Shown: positions 6,822 to 15,412 of the stretch, one piece after another
How positions within the stretch are numbered: position 1 is the stretch's first letter
How the letters are laid out: each line of letters starts with the position of its first letter
Source: CAWCQC01 sp963819905
GTDB lineage: Bacteria > Actinomycetota > Thermoleophilia > Gaiellales > Gaiellaceae
DNA length: 64,000 bases
Direction: 5' to 3'
NCBI GenBank assembly: GCA_963819905.1
Contig: CAWFXP010000001.1
Span: forward strand, 372,001 to 436,000
Made by a program: the position numbers and the translations under genes
The notes under the pieces: model-generated
The model's input: the letters and a program-made list of their open reading frames with translations, nothing else
Database searches by the model: none
Told to the model about the DNA's origin: nothing

Positions 6822-9263
6822 CTACTCGAGCGTCAGCGCGGACGCGACCGCTTCGTCGAGGGGGAGGCCGCGGCCTTCGCTTCGGCCGCGCACGAAGTCA
6901 GGATCGCCTTGGTAGGCCTGGAAGAACTGCTCGAACGTCACGCGCTCCTCGCGCCACCAGCCGAGCGCTCCCCGGGCTTCCTCGGCCTCGACGGATCCCC
7001 AGAGGCGCCCGGCATCCTCGTGGCGACCGCCGTCGGCAGCTTGCTTCCCTGTCTCCGCGAGGGCCCACAGCGTGTTCTGTCGGTCGCCGACCTGGTGGAG
7101 CAGGCGTAGCGCCTCCCGGAGCATGCGCCGCGCCTCCTCACCTCGCCCGGTCTCGGCGAGATATTCGGCGAGGCCGCCGAGCATGACACCCTGCCACCAG
7201 ACGAAGCCGATCTCGGCGGCGATCTTCGCGCTCTCCTCGACCAGCTCGATGCCTCGCTCGTGGTGGCCCTCGTCGTACTCGACGTGCCCGAGGATGCCGA
7301 GGGCCGGTGTCTCGCGCGTTCGATCTCCGATCCGTCGGGCTGTCTGAACCGCCTCTTCGGCGAGCGCCCGGGCCCGCTCGAGGTCTCCCCGGCGGCGCGC
7401 GCTCTCCGCCGACCTCGTGAGCAACTCGGCCATGCCCCGCTCGTCGTCGAGCATCCGGTAGCAGTGGAGGCTCTCGCGGTAGAGAGCCTCGCCGGCAACC
7501 CAGTCGCCGCTCATCTCCGCGGCCGCGCCCTTGACGCGCAGAACGCGGGCACGGAGCTCGAGCGGGAGGGCGTCCGTGTCGGGTGCGAAGGTCACCAGCC
7601 AACTCGCCAGCTCGAGCGGGCTGTTGACGTGCCAGAAGAGCTCGAGGCCGAGGACGATCTCGAGCCCCAGCTCCGTCTCACCTGTGTCCCGCGCCCACGC
7701 GAGCGCGGCTCGCACGTTGTCCTGCTCGGGTCGTACCCGATCAGTGCGCAGCTCTTTAGCTCCCTCGCTCGAGAGGCTCGAGCTGCGGACGAGCGCCAGG
7801 CACCACTCTGCGTGGCAGCGCCGCAGGCGCTCGCCCTCGCCGGACTCTTCGAGCCGCTCGGCCGCGAACTCACGAATCGTCTCGAGCATGCTCAGCCGGC
7901 CGTCGGGCCCACGGCGCGCCAGGCTCTGCTCGACGAGCGCGTGGAGCCCGTCCAGATCCGTCTCGCAGACCTCCTCGGCCGCCTCGACCGTGAAGCCGCC
8001 GCGAAAGACGGCGAGCCGAGCGAAGAGCTGCTGCTCGGCGGGGGAGAGGAGGTCGTGACTCCAGGCGATCGTGGCGGCGAGGGTGCGCTGGCGCTCAGGG
8101 GCGTCACGCCGGCCGGAGGTCAGCAGCGGAAGCCGCTCTTCCAGCCGCTCGAGCAGGAGAGCCGGGGCGAGGACGCGCGTGCGCGCCGCGGCGAGCTCGA
8201 TCGCGAGCGGGAGCTCGTCGAGTCGCCGGCAGATCGCCGCGACGGCCTCCGGCGGCTCCGCCTGAAACGCGCGCTCGCGAAACAGCGCGACGGCGTCCGG
8301 CGCGAGGAGCGGCTCGACGGCGAACTCACGCTCCCCGCTGATGCGAAGGGCGGCTCGACTGGTGAGGAGGAGATGCAGGTTCGGGCAGGCGGAGGCGAGC
8401 GCCGAGACCGCCGGGGCGGCAGCGAGGAGCTGCTCGAAGTTGTCGAGCAGGAGCAGCATCCGCTTCTCGTTCACGTGCTCGGCGGGCTTTCCGCGCGCTC
8501 CGATCGCGGCGGCGATCTCCGGCTCGACGAGGGCGGGATCAGAGATCGCCGCAAGCGGCACCCAGAAAACACCGTCCGCGAAGTCGCCCGCGGCGTCCGC
8601 GGCGACCTCGAGCGCGAGCCTCGTCTTGCCGCTGCCGCCCGGGCCGGTCGCCGTCACGACGCGATGCTCGAGAACGAGTCGTGCCAGCTCGGCGATCTCG
8701 CGCTCCCGCCCGACGATCGGGCCCGTCTGTCTCGGCAGGTTCGTCGCGTTCAGCGAGCGGAGCGGCGGGAACGTCGTGGTGCCGAGCTGGTAGAGGCGCT
8801 CGGCGTCGGGGATGTCCTTCAGCCGGTGAAGGCCGAGATCGAGCAGCTCGACGCTCGTCTCAAGTGTCCGCCGAGTGCGATCAGAGAGCACGACCTGCCC
8901 GCCGTGGGCGATCGCGCAGATTCGGGCGGCCCGATGGACGTCGAGCCCGACGTATCCTTCCTCCGTCCGCGTGGGCTCGCCCGTGTGAACGCCGGCGCGG
9001 ATGCTGACCGGGCTGCCCGCGAGCGCCGCCTGAGCCGCCGCCGCGGCCGCGATCGCACCTCGTGCCTCCGGAAAGGCAACGAAGAACGCGTCGCCCTGGG
9101 TGTCGACCTCGACGCCTCCGTGGCGGGTGAACGCGGTCCGTAACGCGCGGCGATGCTCCGCGAGGACGCCGGCATACCCGTCGCCGAGGTCGGTCAGGAG
9201 CCGTGTGGAGCCCTCGACGTCGGTGAAGAGGAGCGTCACGGTGCCGTCCGGGAGATCGCGCAC
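6822..9263 (-). CDS. Class III nucleotidyl cyclase-STAND ATPase-TPR regulator
   Basis: An 813-residue multidomain signalling protein. Residues about 8-160 are a class III adenylate/guanylate cyclase domain: FTDVEGST with metal ligand Asp15 and VDTQGDAFFVAF with Asp58 are both present, so metal binding looks intact. An NB-ARC/STAND-type ATPase follows, with Walker A GPGGSGKT at 207-214 and LLLLDNFEQL as Walker B. From about residue 500 the protein is all helical with TPR-like repeats. The architecture equals the AfsR/LuxR-relative cyclase-ATPase proteins that are common and highly paralogous in Thermoleophilia and mycobacteria. It lacks an HTH domain, so it acts by cyclic nucleotide or protein contact. 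The input signal is unknown. GTG start. Confidence 0.88.
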   Translation of the reverse strand: MRDLPDGTVTLLFTDVEGSTRLLTDLGDGYAGVLAEHRRALRTAFTRHGGVEVDTQGDAFFVAFPEARGAIAAAAAAQAALAGSPVSIRAGVHTGEPTRTEEGYVGLDVHRAARICAIAHGGQVVLSDRTRRTLETSVELLDLGLHRLKDIPDAERLYQLGTTTFPPLRSLNATNLPRQTGPIVGREREIAELARLVLEHRVVTATGPGGSGKTRLALEVAADAAGDFADGVFWVPLAAISDPALVEPEIAAAIGARGKPAEHVNEKRMLLLLDNFEQLLAAAPAVSALASACPNLHLLLTSRAALRISGEREFAVEPLLAPDAVALFRERAFQAEPPEAVAAICRRLDELPLAIELAAARTRVLAPALLLERLEERLPLLTSGRRDAPERQRTLAATIAWSHDLLSPAEQQLFARLAVFRGGFTVEAAEEVCETDLDGLHALVEQSLARRGPDGRLSMLETIREFAAERLEESGEGERLRRCHAEWCLALVRSSSLSSEGAKELRTDRVRPEQDNVRAALAWARDTGETELGLEIVLGLELFWHVNSPLELASWLVTFAPDTDALPLELRARVLRVKGAAAEMSGDWVAGEALYRESLHCYRMLDDERGMAELLTRSAESARRRGDLERARALAEEAVQTARRIGDRTRETPALGILGHVEYDEGHHERGIELVEESAKIAAEIGFVWWQGVMLGGLAEYLAETGRGEEARRMLREALRLLHQVGDRQNTLWALAETGKQAADGGRHEDAGRLWGSVEAEEARGALGWWREERVTFEQFFQAYQGDPDFVRGRSEGRGLPLDEAVASALTLE

Positions 9264-9354
9264 GGGGACAGGATGCCCGACCGCGCGCCGAATGCTGGTG
9301 GCCCCGCGCCTGCAACACTCATGTCTCGGCGAAGGCGCTATCGGACTTCAGGCG

Positions 9355-9621
9355 CTATCGGCGACGTCGACGCCGTGGGTAAGCGACGCCCCGATGCCGA
9401 ATCGAGCGGACGATCACGCCACTCGGCTCAATCGTGTAGAGGATGCGGTAGTTGCCGACGCGCGCCGCCCAGATGCCCGCCATTCGACCGACGAGTCTCT
9501 TGCCCACCTCTTCGGGCTCGAGCTGGATCAGGACGAGCGTTTCGAGCACCGCTTCACCCACTGCGTTCGGTAGTGCTTCGAGTTGTTCCTTGGCTCGTCG
9601 GGTGAGCCGCAGCTCAGGCAA
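9355..9621 (-). CDS. RelE/ParE family toxin
   Basis: An 88-residue RelE/ParE-fold protein, probably a ribosome-dependent mRNA interferase. The family pattern is clear: the N-terminal LTRRAKEQLEALP, the central LVGRMAGIWAARVGNYRILYTIE strand block and a very basic C-terminus (HRGVAYPRRRRRR). The Arg in GNYRILY matches a conserved substrate-binding position. It overlaps the upstream antitoxin gene by 8 bases, the standard antitoxin-first order. RelE and ParE cannot be separated with certainty, but the RIxY core is more RelE-like. Confidence 0.85.
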   Translation of the reverse strand: MPELRLTRRAKEQLEALPNAVGEAVLETLVLIQLEPEEVGKRLVGRMAGIWAARVGNYRILYTIEPSGVIVRSIRHRGVAYPRRRRRR

Positions 9622-9886
9622 GCCCGAGCTCGTGTCGCACGTCGTCGAGGTTGAACAGCCGCCCGGCCTTCACGTCTTCCTCGCTCTCGCGCAGGTCCGC
9701 AAGCGTGTGCTCGTCCTGAAGGACGTCGAGCGTCTCCTCGATCGCCTCCCATTCCTCCGGCGAGACGACCACCGCGGCAGGGCGTCCCTTGCGCGTGATG
9801 ACGAGATGCTCGTGCCGTGCCTCGACGTCGTCGAGCAGTTCGGTCAGCTTCGCGCGAGCTTCGGTGAACGGAACGATCCGAGCCAT
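9614..9886 (-). CDS. Phd/YefM-type antitoxin
   Basis: A 90-residue antitoxin. Residues 1-55 form the Phd/YefM DNA-binding and dimerisation fold (FTEARAKLTELLDDV, then LVITRKGRPAAVVVSPEEWEAIEET), and the acidic C-terminal part (DEHTLADLRESEEDVKAG) would wrap and neutralise the toxin. The complex normally represses its own promoter. The start ATG lies at 9886, about 40 bases from the tRNA-Arg gene on the same strand. The tRNA-proximal position fits an acquired module, but no att repeat is seen. Confidence 0.85.
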   Translation of the reverse strand: MARIVPFTEARAKLTELLDDVEARHEHLVITRKGRPAAVVVSPEEWEAIEETLDVLQDEHTLADLRESEEDVKAGRLFNLDDVRHELGLA

Positions 9887-9927
9887 GCACTCAGTGTACA
9901 GATTTCTGAGCAGCTTGATCGTTCAGT

Positions 9928-9999
9928 GCGCCTGGCAGGATTCGAACCTGCGGCCTTGCGCTCCGGAGGCGCACGCTCTATCCCCTGAGCTACAGGCGC
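9928..9999 (-). tRNA. tRNA-Arg (anticodon CCG)
   Basis: A 72-base cloverleaf on the minus strand: acceptor GCGCCTG/CAGGCGC, D-arm GCTC/GAGC, anticodon stem TGCGC/GCGCA with loop CTCCGGA (anticodon CCG, reads CGG), and T-arm GCAGG-TTCGAAT-CCTGC. CCA is not encoded. CGG is a frequent Arg codon in this genome. Confidence 0.95.
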
Positions 10000-10020
10000 G
10001 AGGGGACTAGTCTACCGGCC

Positions 10021-11043
10021 GTGGATCTGTCCTATCGCGCGGTCACGCTCCCGCTCGGGGCGCCGTTTCGGATCTCGCGCTCGACCGACGTCGAGGTCGA
10101 GCTGGTCGAGCTCGAGCTGCGCGCGGGCGACGTGTCCGGCTACGGTGAGGCCGCGCCCCAGGATCACTACGGGGAGAGCATCGAGTCGGCGACGCGTTGG
10201 CTCGAGACGGCGCGAGGGTCGCTCGGAACCGATCCGTTCGCGCTCGAGGAGATCGATCGGCGTCTTTCGGAGATCCCCGGCGGCCAGTCCGCCAGGGCGG
10301 CGCTCGACGGGGCCCTGCACGACCTGTGCGGGAAGCTCTGCGGCCAGCCCGTCTGGCGGCTTCTCGGCGTGCCGCGCGGCTCGCCGGCCACCTCCTACAC
10401 CATCTGGCTCGGCGACCCGGACGACATGGCGGCGCGCGCCCAGGCGTGCTCGGACGGGCGGTTCAGGCGCCTCAAGCTGAAGCTGGGCGGTCGGGACGGG
10501 CTCGACGTCGAACGCGTCCGCGCGGTGCGGGGCGCGACGCCGCTGCCCCTGCAGGTCGACGTGAACGAGTACTGGACGCTCGACGAGGCGCTGGACGCGA
10601 TTCCCGAGCTGCAGGCACTCGGCGTCGAGTACGTCGAGCAGCCGCTGCCCGCAGGCGACCCGGGCGGCGTCGCGCTGCGGGAGCGCTCACCGCTTCCCGT
10701 CTACCTCGACGAGGACTGCCACACGCTCGCCGATGTCGCCGCCTGCGCCGAGCGAAGTCACGGCGTGAACATCAAGCTCGCGAAGAGCGGCGGGATCCGC
10801 GAGGCGATCCGCATGGTGCACGCGGCCCGGGCGCTCGGCCTCGGCGTCATGATCGGCTGCATGGTCGAGTCCTCGCTCGGCATCGCCGCGTCGTGCCCGG
10901 TCGCAAGCCTCTGCGACCACGTCGACCTCGACGGAAACGTCCTGCTCGCCGAGGACCCCTGGGAGGGCGTCGCGCTCGTCGACGGCGTTCAGCTTCCCTC
11001 CGAGCGCCCGGGCCTCGGCGTCGTTCCGCGCTCGGCGACGTGA
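10021..11043 (+). CDS. dgcA: Enolase-superfamily racemase, dipeptide epimerase / N-acetyl-D-glutamate racemase (DgcA-like)
   Basis: A 340-residue protein of the muconate-lactonising-enzyme group. The catalytic pair Lys152/Lys154 (LKLKLGG), metal ligands Asp180 (VDVNEYW), Glu206 (VEQPL) and Asp230/Asp232 (LDED), and the second catalytic base in NIKLAKSGG (252-255) are all present, so it should epimerise an alpha carbon. This family includes L-Ala-D/L-Glu epimerases. Because it shares GTGA with a DUF1611 gene, the pair matches dgcA-dgcN of the D-glutamate pathway, in which DgcA racemises N-acetyl-D-glutamate to the L form. Both roles concern peptidoglycan-derived D-Glu. Substrate cannot be fixed from sequence. 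GTG start, 21 bases after the divergent tRNA. Confidence 0.82.
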   Translation: MDLSYRAVTLPLGAPFRISRSTDVEVELVELELRAGDVSGYGEAAPQDHYGESIESATRWLETARGSLGTDPFALEEIDRRLSEIPGGQSARAALDGALHDLCGKLCGQPVWRLLGVPRGSPATSYTIWLGDPDDMAARAQACSDGRFRRLKLKLGGRDGLDVERVRAVRGATPLPLQVDVNEYWTLDEALDAIPELQALGVEYVEQPLPAGDPGGVALRERSPLPVYLDEDCHTLADVAACAERSHGVNIKLAKSGGIREAIRMVHAARALGLGVMIGCMVESSLGIAASCPVASLCDHVDLDGNVLLAEDPWEGVALVDGVQLPSERPGLGVVPRSAT

Positions 11044-12074
11044 AGGCGAAGCGCTACCTCGTTCTCGCCGAGGGGCACTCCGCCGATCCGCACCACGGCA
11101 AGACGATGAGAGGCGTGGTGCGCTACGCGCCCGACCCGGTCGTCGCCATCCTCGACTCGACGCGCGCGGGGGAGACGTTCGAGGGGATCCCGATCGTCTC
11201 GCGGGTTGCCGATTCGCTTTGCTTCGGGCCGACGACGGCGATCATCGGCGTCGCGCCGACCGGCGGCGTCCTGCCGCCGGTGTGGCGCGAGCTGCTCGAG
11301 ACGTCGATCTCGCAGGGGCTCGACGTCGAGTCGGGCATGCACGTCTACCTGGCGGACGACCCCGAGCTCGCAGACCGGGCGCGCCGACACAAGGTCGAGC
11401 TGCGCGACCTGCGCCGCCCGCCCGAGGGGATCGGCGTCCCGACCGGCGAGAACCTCCGGCTCGATGCCCACGTCGTCCACACCGTCGGCTCGGACTGTGC
11501 GATCGGGAAGAAGACCATGGCGCTCGAGCTCGACCTCGAGGCGCGCCGCCGTGGGCTCGGCTCCGTGTTCGTCCCGACCGGCCAAACCGGGATCGCGATC
11601 GCCGGCTGGGGCATCGCCGTCGACTCGGTCGTCTCCGACTTCGTCGCCGGGGCTGCCGAGCGGCTGGTGGTCGAAGGCGCGGCCCGGGGCGACCTGCTCT
11701 GGGTCGAGGGCCAGGGATCGCTCGTCCATCCCTACTACTCGGCCGTCACGCTCGGCCTCTACCACGGAGCGATGCCCCATCTCCTCGTCCTCTGCCACAA
11801 GGCGGGCGACACGCACATCGAGGAGCTTCCCGGTCACCCGATCCCGCCGCTTCCCGATCTGGTCGAGCTCTACGAGCGGGTTGCGCTGCCCGCGCGGCCG
11901 GCCCGGGTGGCGGCGATCGCGCTCAACACGATGAACCTCGCCGAGGAGGCCGCAGCCCGCCGGGCGATCGCGGAGGCGGAGGAAGCCGTGCAGCTCGTGG
12001 CCGACGACCCCGTGCGCTTCGGTGCGGGGCGGCTCGTCGACGCCGTCCTCGAGCGGCTTCCGGCCAGGCGCTAG
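11040..12074 (+). CDS. dgcN: DUF1611 protein, D-glutamate N-acetyltransferase-like (DgcN)
   Basis: A 344-residue DUF1611 protein. An N-terminal Rossmann-like part (about 1-110) ends in HVYLADDPEL, followed by a P-loop-like segment, VHTVGSDCAIGKKT (about 150-163), and the conserved block VEGQGSLVHPYYSAVTLGLYHG. The frame is open upstream, but GTG at 11040 overlaps the dgcA stop as GTGA and gives the usual length. In Pseudoalteromonas the DUF1611 protein DgcN acetylates D-glutamate; the same gene order here supports that role by analogy. The cofactor-binding loop keeps the GKKT Lys. Coupled translation with the racemase is likely. Confidence 0.75.
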   Translation: MKAKRYLVLAEGHSADPHHGKTMRGVVRYAPDPVVAILDSTRAGETFEGIPIVSRVADSLCFGPTTAIIGVAPTGGVLPPVWRELLETSISQGLDVESGMHVYLADDPELADRARRHKVELRDLRRPPEGIGVPTGENLRLDAHVVHTVGSDCAIGKKTMALELDLEARRRGLGSVFVPTGQTGIAIAGWGIAVDSVVSDFVAGAAERLVVEGAARGDLLWVEGQGSLVHPYYSAVTLGLYHGAMPHLLVLCHKAGDTHIEELPGHPIPPLPDLVELYERVALPARPARVAAIALNTMNLAEEAAARRAIAEAEEAVQLVADDPVRFGAGRLVDAVLERLPARR

Positions 12075-12108
12075 CGCAGCCTGGCGGCCGCGCGGGTATA
12101 AGAGCTTC

Positions 12109-13233
12109 GTGCGGGATCCCAGAGTCGATCGCCTGGCCGCGCTCCTCGTCGGCTACTCGCTCGAGCTGCGTGAGGGCGAGGTCGTCCGCATCGACGGCGG
12201 CGACTGCGCTGCACCGGTGCTGCTGGCCCTGTACCGGGAGGCGCTCGCCGTCGGTGCCCGTCCGTACCTGAACGTCGCGCTCGAGGGTATCGACGAGACC
12301 CTGCTCGCCCGCGGTACCGAGGAGCAGATCCAGTACCTCTCGCCGGTGGTCTGGAACGAGGTCGAGACGATGGACGCCATGATCAGCGTCTGGTCGGACG
12401 AGAACACGCGCGCGCTGAGCGGCGTCGATCCCGGCAAGCACGGGCTCTACATCGCGTCGCGTCGCAAGATCTCCGAGCGCCGCTGGCAGCGGATCACCGC
12501 AGGCGAGATGCGCTGGTGCGGATCGCTCTTTCCGACTCAGGCCCACGCCCAGGACGCGGACATGTCGCTCGAGGATTACGAGCGCTTCGTCTTCCATGCC
12601 TGCCGTGTCGACGAGCAGGACGGCGACGTTGCCGAGAGCTGGCGCCGGACGGCGGCCGCCCTGGCGGAGCAGGCCCGCTCGCTCGAGGCGATCAGGGAGC
12701 TGCGGATCGTCGGGCCCGACACGGATCTCGTCGTGGGCGTGGCCGGCCGGACGTGGATCGCTGCCGACGGGCGCCTCAACATGCCCGACGGCGAGGTCTT
12801 CACGAGCCCCGTCGAGACCGCGACGAAGGGGGAGATCCGCTACCAGTTCCCTGCGATCTACGAGGGACGCGAGGTCGAGGACGTTCGACTGCGGTTCGAT
12901 GACGGCGTGGTCGTCCACGCCGAGGCCTCACGCGGCGAGGACTACCTGCACGCGCTGCTCGAGATCCACGGTGCGCGCGTGCTGGGCGAGGTCGCGTTCG
13001 GCCTCAACTATGGGATCGACCGCTTCACGCGCAACATCCTGTTCGACGAGAAGATCGGCGGCACGATGCACCTTGCGCTCGGGTCCGCGTTCGAGCAGGC
13101 GGGCGGGCAGAACCAGTCCGGCCTGCACTGGGACATGGTCTGCGACCTGCGCCGGGACGGCGAGGTCTACGCCGACGGCGAGCTCGTCTGGAAGGCAGGC
13201 CGGTTTCTCGAAGGGCCCCTTTCCCATGGCTGA
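12109..13233 (+). CDS. M29 family aminopeptidase, paralog 1
   Basis: A 374-residue aminopeptidase of the thermophilic AmpS/AmpT (M29) family, which is dimeric and uses two metal ions. The metal-ligand motifs NMPDGEVFTSP (Glu), VLGEVAFGLN (Glu) and the final HLALG...HWDM block are present. The catalytic Tyr position shows Phe (GSAFEQ) where paralog 2 has Tyr (GEAYPE). A longer open frame exists, but GTG at 12109 gives the start shared with paralog 2 (DPRVDRLAALLVGYSLEL / DPRVAQLADVLVRYSIDV). TATAAG at 12097-12102, preceded by GGG, lies 7 bases upstream, so a leaderless transcript is possible. It overlaps the next gene by 8 bases. Confidence 0.85.
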   Translation: MRDPRVDRLAALLVGYSLELREGEVVRIDGGDCAAPVLLALYREALAVGARPYLNVALEGIDETLLARGTEEQIQYLSPVVWNEVETMDAMISVWSDENTRALSGVDPGKHGLYIASRRKISERRWQRITAGEMRWCGSLFPTQAHAQDADMSLEDYERFVFHACRVDEQDGDVAESWRRTAAALAEQARSLEAIRELRIVGPDTDLVVGVAGRTWIAADGRLNMPDGEVFTSPVETATKGEIRYQFPAIYEGREVEDVRLRFDDGVVVHAEASRGEDYLHALLEIHGARVLGEVAFGLNYGIDRFTRNILFDEKIGGTMHLALGSAFEQAGGQNQSGLHWDMVCDLRRDGEVYADGELVWKAGRFLEGPLSHG

Positions 13234-14338
13234 TCCGCGCGTGGCGCAGCTCGCCGACGTCCTCGTCCGGTACTCGATCGACGTTCAACCGGGGCAGCTC
13301 GTCGTGATCGAAGGCGCCGCGGTGGGCGCCGAGCTGATCAAGGCGCTCTACCGCGCGGTGCTGGACGCCGGCGGGCACAGTGAGGTTCGCATCGGCATCG
13401 ACGGTCTCCGGGAGACGCTCCTCACGCGAGCGTCGGACGCCCAGCTCGACTGGCTGAGCCCGCGGTCGCTCGACGACGTGAAGCTCGCCGACGCGCGGAT
13501 CCAGATCCTCGCCGAGACGAACACCCGCTCGCTCTCCGCCGTCGATCCTGCCCGCCAGGCACGGCTCAGCCGTTCCCGGGAGCCGATCCGGCGAACCGTG
13601 TTCGACCGGACGCACGCCGGCGAGTACCGCTGGGTGATCACCGGTTACCCGACGAACGCCGCCGCCCAGGAAGCTCGGATGTCGCTCGACGATTACGCCG
13701 ACTTCGTCTACGGGGCCGCAAGGCTGGACGGCGACGACCCGATCGCGGAATGGCGCGCGCTCGGCGAGCGCATCGGCAGGCTCGCGGAATGGCTCGGAAG
13801 CATCGGCGAGCTCAGGATCGTCGGCCCGAGCACGGATCTGCGCATGTCCGTCGACGGGCGGAAGTGGATCTCCTGCGACGGGACCTCGAACTTCCCGGAC
13901 GGCGAGTGCTTCACCGGGCCGGTCGAGGACAGCGTCGAGGGCGAGATCGCCTTCTCGTACCCGGCGATCTTCCAGGGCCGAGCCATCGAGGGGGTTCGTC
14001 TGCGCTTTCGCGACGGCGAGGTCGTCGAGGCGTCGGCATCTCGAGGCCAGGACTTCCTCGAGGAGATGCTCGCGCTCGACGACGGCGCCCGGCGCGTCGG
14101 CGAGTTCTCGTTCGGGCTGAACGACGCGGTGCAGATCTTCACCGGCGAGACGCTCTTCGACGAGAAGATCGGCGGGACCGTCCACCTGGCTCTCGGCGAG
14201 GCGTATCCGGAGAGCGGCGGCGTCAACCGCTCGGCGCTCCACTGGGACATGGTCACCGACCTCCGCGGCGCCGGTGAGGTCTACGCGGACGGCGAGCTGG
14301 TCTACCGGGACGGACGCTTCCTGAACGGCCGCTTCTGA
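13226..14338 (+). CDS. M29 family aminopeptidase, paralog 2
   Basis: A 370-residue M29 aminopeptidase, a tandem duplicate of the gene before it. It has every expected active-site feature: NFPDGECFTGP (metal Glu), RVGEFSFGLN (metal Glu), and HLALGEAYPESGGVNRSALHWDMV, which contains the metal His, the catalytic Tyr, and the His-x-Asp ligands. It starts at ATG 13226 within the end of paralog 1. Together with dgcA/dgcN the four genes could form a set for peptide and cell-wall amino-acid recycling. Both paralogs are cytoplasmic, without signal peptides. Confidence 0.88.
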   Translation: MADPRVAQLADVLVRYSIDVQPGQLVVIEGAAVGAELIKALYRAVLDAGGHSEVRIGIDGLRETLLTRASDAQLDWLSPRSLDDVKLADARIQILAETNTRSLSAVDPARQARLSRSREPIRRTVFDRTHAGEYRWVITGYPTNAAAQEARMSLDDYADFVYGAARLDGDDPIAEWRALGERIGRLAEWLGSIGELRIVGPSTDLRMSVDGRKWISCDGTSNFPDGECFTGPVEDSVEGEIAFSYPAIFQGRAIEGVRLRFRDGEVVEASASRGQDFLEEMLALDDGARRVGEFSFGLNDAVQIFTGETLFDEKIGGTVHLALGEAYPESGGVNRSALHWDMVTDLRGAGEVYADGELVYRDGRFLNGRF

Positions 14339-14384
14339 GCGTCCGCCGCGCCCGAAGCGAGGCCACGCGCTCTACGAGGCGTAC

Positions 14385-14404
14385 GGGCCGGACAGGTCCG
14401 GCCC
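14385..14404. repeat. REP-like palindrome, copy 3
   Basis: GGGCCGGAC-AG-GTCCGGCCC followed by CCTACG, the apparent consensus of the family. It lies between the convergent M29 paralog 2 and the YpfJ-type peptidase gene, the usual intergenic setting. The rest of 14339-14456 shows nothing else recognisable. Confidence 0.7.
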
Positions 14405-14456
14405 CTACGGATGAGTTGAAGGCGTAGGGTACGCCGGCGGCGCAAGGTCGCGATCG

Positions 14457-15356
14457 TCAGAGATCGCCGGAGAATGTGTCGCACACGTTCGGGTCGCCGC
14501 TCTCGAACCCCTTCTGGAACCACTCGACCCGCTGCTCGGACGAGCCGTGCGTCCAGGACTCCGGGTTGACGCGGCCGGTGGTCGCTTCCTGGATCCGGTC
14601 GTCGCCGACGGCCGCCGCCGCGCCGAGCGCCTCCCTGACCTCGCCCGGCTCGAGACCGCCCTGCGTGAAGATCGAGTGGCCCCACACGCCGGCGAAGCAG
14701 TCCGCCTGCAGCTCCAGCCGGATCGAGAGCTCGTTCGCCTGGTCGGGGTTCTCGCGCGAGAGCCGCTGCACCTGCTCGTTGATGCCGAGCAAGGTCTGGA
14801 CGTGATGGCCGACCTCGTGGGCGATCACGTAGGCCTGCGCGAAGTCGCCGGGCGCGCCGAAACGACTCTGGAGGTCCTGGAAGAAGCCGAGATCGACGTA
14901 CACCTTCCCGTCGGCGGGGCAGTAGAACGGGCCGGTCGCCGAGGACGCGGATCCACAGCCCGAGACGGTGCCGTCCGAGAACACGACGAGGCCGGCCGGG
15001 CGGTAGTCGCGACCCCCGGCCTGGAACTGGTCGCTCCAGAGGAGCTGGGCGTCGTCCTGCACGTCGGTGATGAACTGGCGGAGCTCCTCCTCGGCCGGGT
15101 CGGCCGGGAGCCCGCCGCTCCCCTGCGGCGGCTGGACACCCGGGATCTGCGGGACACCCACGTCGAAGCCGCTGCCGCCGCCCGGCAGGATGACCATGAA
15201 GAGAACGGCCAGGACGACACCGATGATCCCGAGACCGCCGAGCCCGGCCCCGGCCTTGCCCATCGGAAAGCCGCCTCCGCCGACGCCTCCGAAGCCGCCC
15301 TGACCGCGGCGGTCCTCGACGTTCGTCATGCGCCGGCGGGGGGCCCGGAGTCTCAC
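14457..15356 (-). CDS. Neutral zinc metallopeptidase, YpfJ/KPN_02809 family
   Basis: A 299-residue membrane-anchored zinc metallopeptidase. The N-terminus has the family motif NVEDRRG, a Gly-rich stretch, and one membrane helix (LGGLGIIGVVLAVLFMVILP, about 45-64), so the catalytic domain is outside. The zinc site VIAHEVGHHVQTLLG is near residue 180, with the distal ligand region QADCFAGVWGHS about 45 residues later. The domain ends with RVEWFQKGFESGDPNVCDTF, typical of the family. Substrates are unknown. GTG at 15356 is preferred because relatives also begin about 10 residues before NVEDRRG. It is divergent from the LexA-boxed gene, with 57 bases between. Confidence 0.88.
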   Translation of the reverse strand: MRLRAPRRRMTNVEDRRGQGGFGGVGGGGFPMGKAGAGLGGLGIIGVVLAVLFMVILPGGGSGFDVGVPQIPGVQPPQGSGGLPADPAEEELRQFITDVQDDAQLLWSDQFQAGGRDYRPAGLVVFSDGTVSGCGSASSATGPFYCPADGKVYVDLGFFQDLQSRFGAPGDFAQAYVIAHEVGHHVQTLLGINEQVQRLSRENPDQANELSIRLELQADCFAGVWGHSIFTQGGLEPGEVREALGAAAAVGDDRIQEATTGRVNPESWTHGSSEQRVEWFQKGFESGDPNVCDTFSGDL

Positions 15357-15412
15357 GCCGGGACGCTATCAGCCGCCCGGATCGCCTCTGGGAGGTTTCG
15401 AAGACATTCCCC

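Noticed and set aside
9355..9999. Integrative element at tRNA-Arg carrying the toxin-antitoxin pair
   Set aside because: No integrase and no direct repeat of the tRNA 3' end was found on the other side; proximity alone is not enough.
14339..14456. REP palindrome at 14385 as an intrinsic terminator
   Set aside because: It has no T-run and recurs in both orientations at four places, so repeat-family membership explains it better; it may still slow polymerase.
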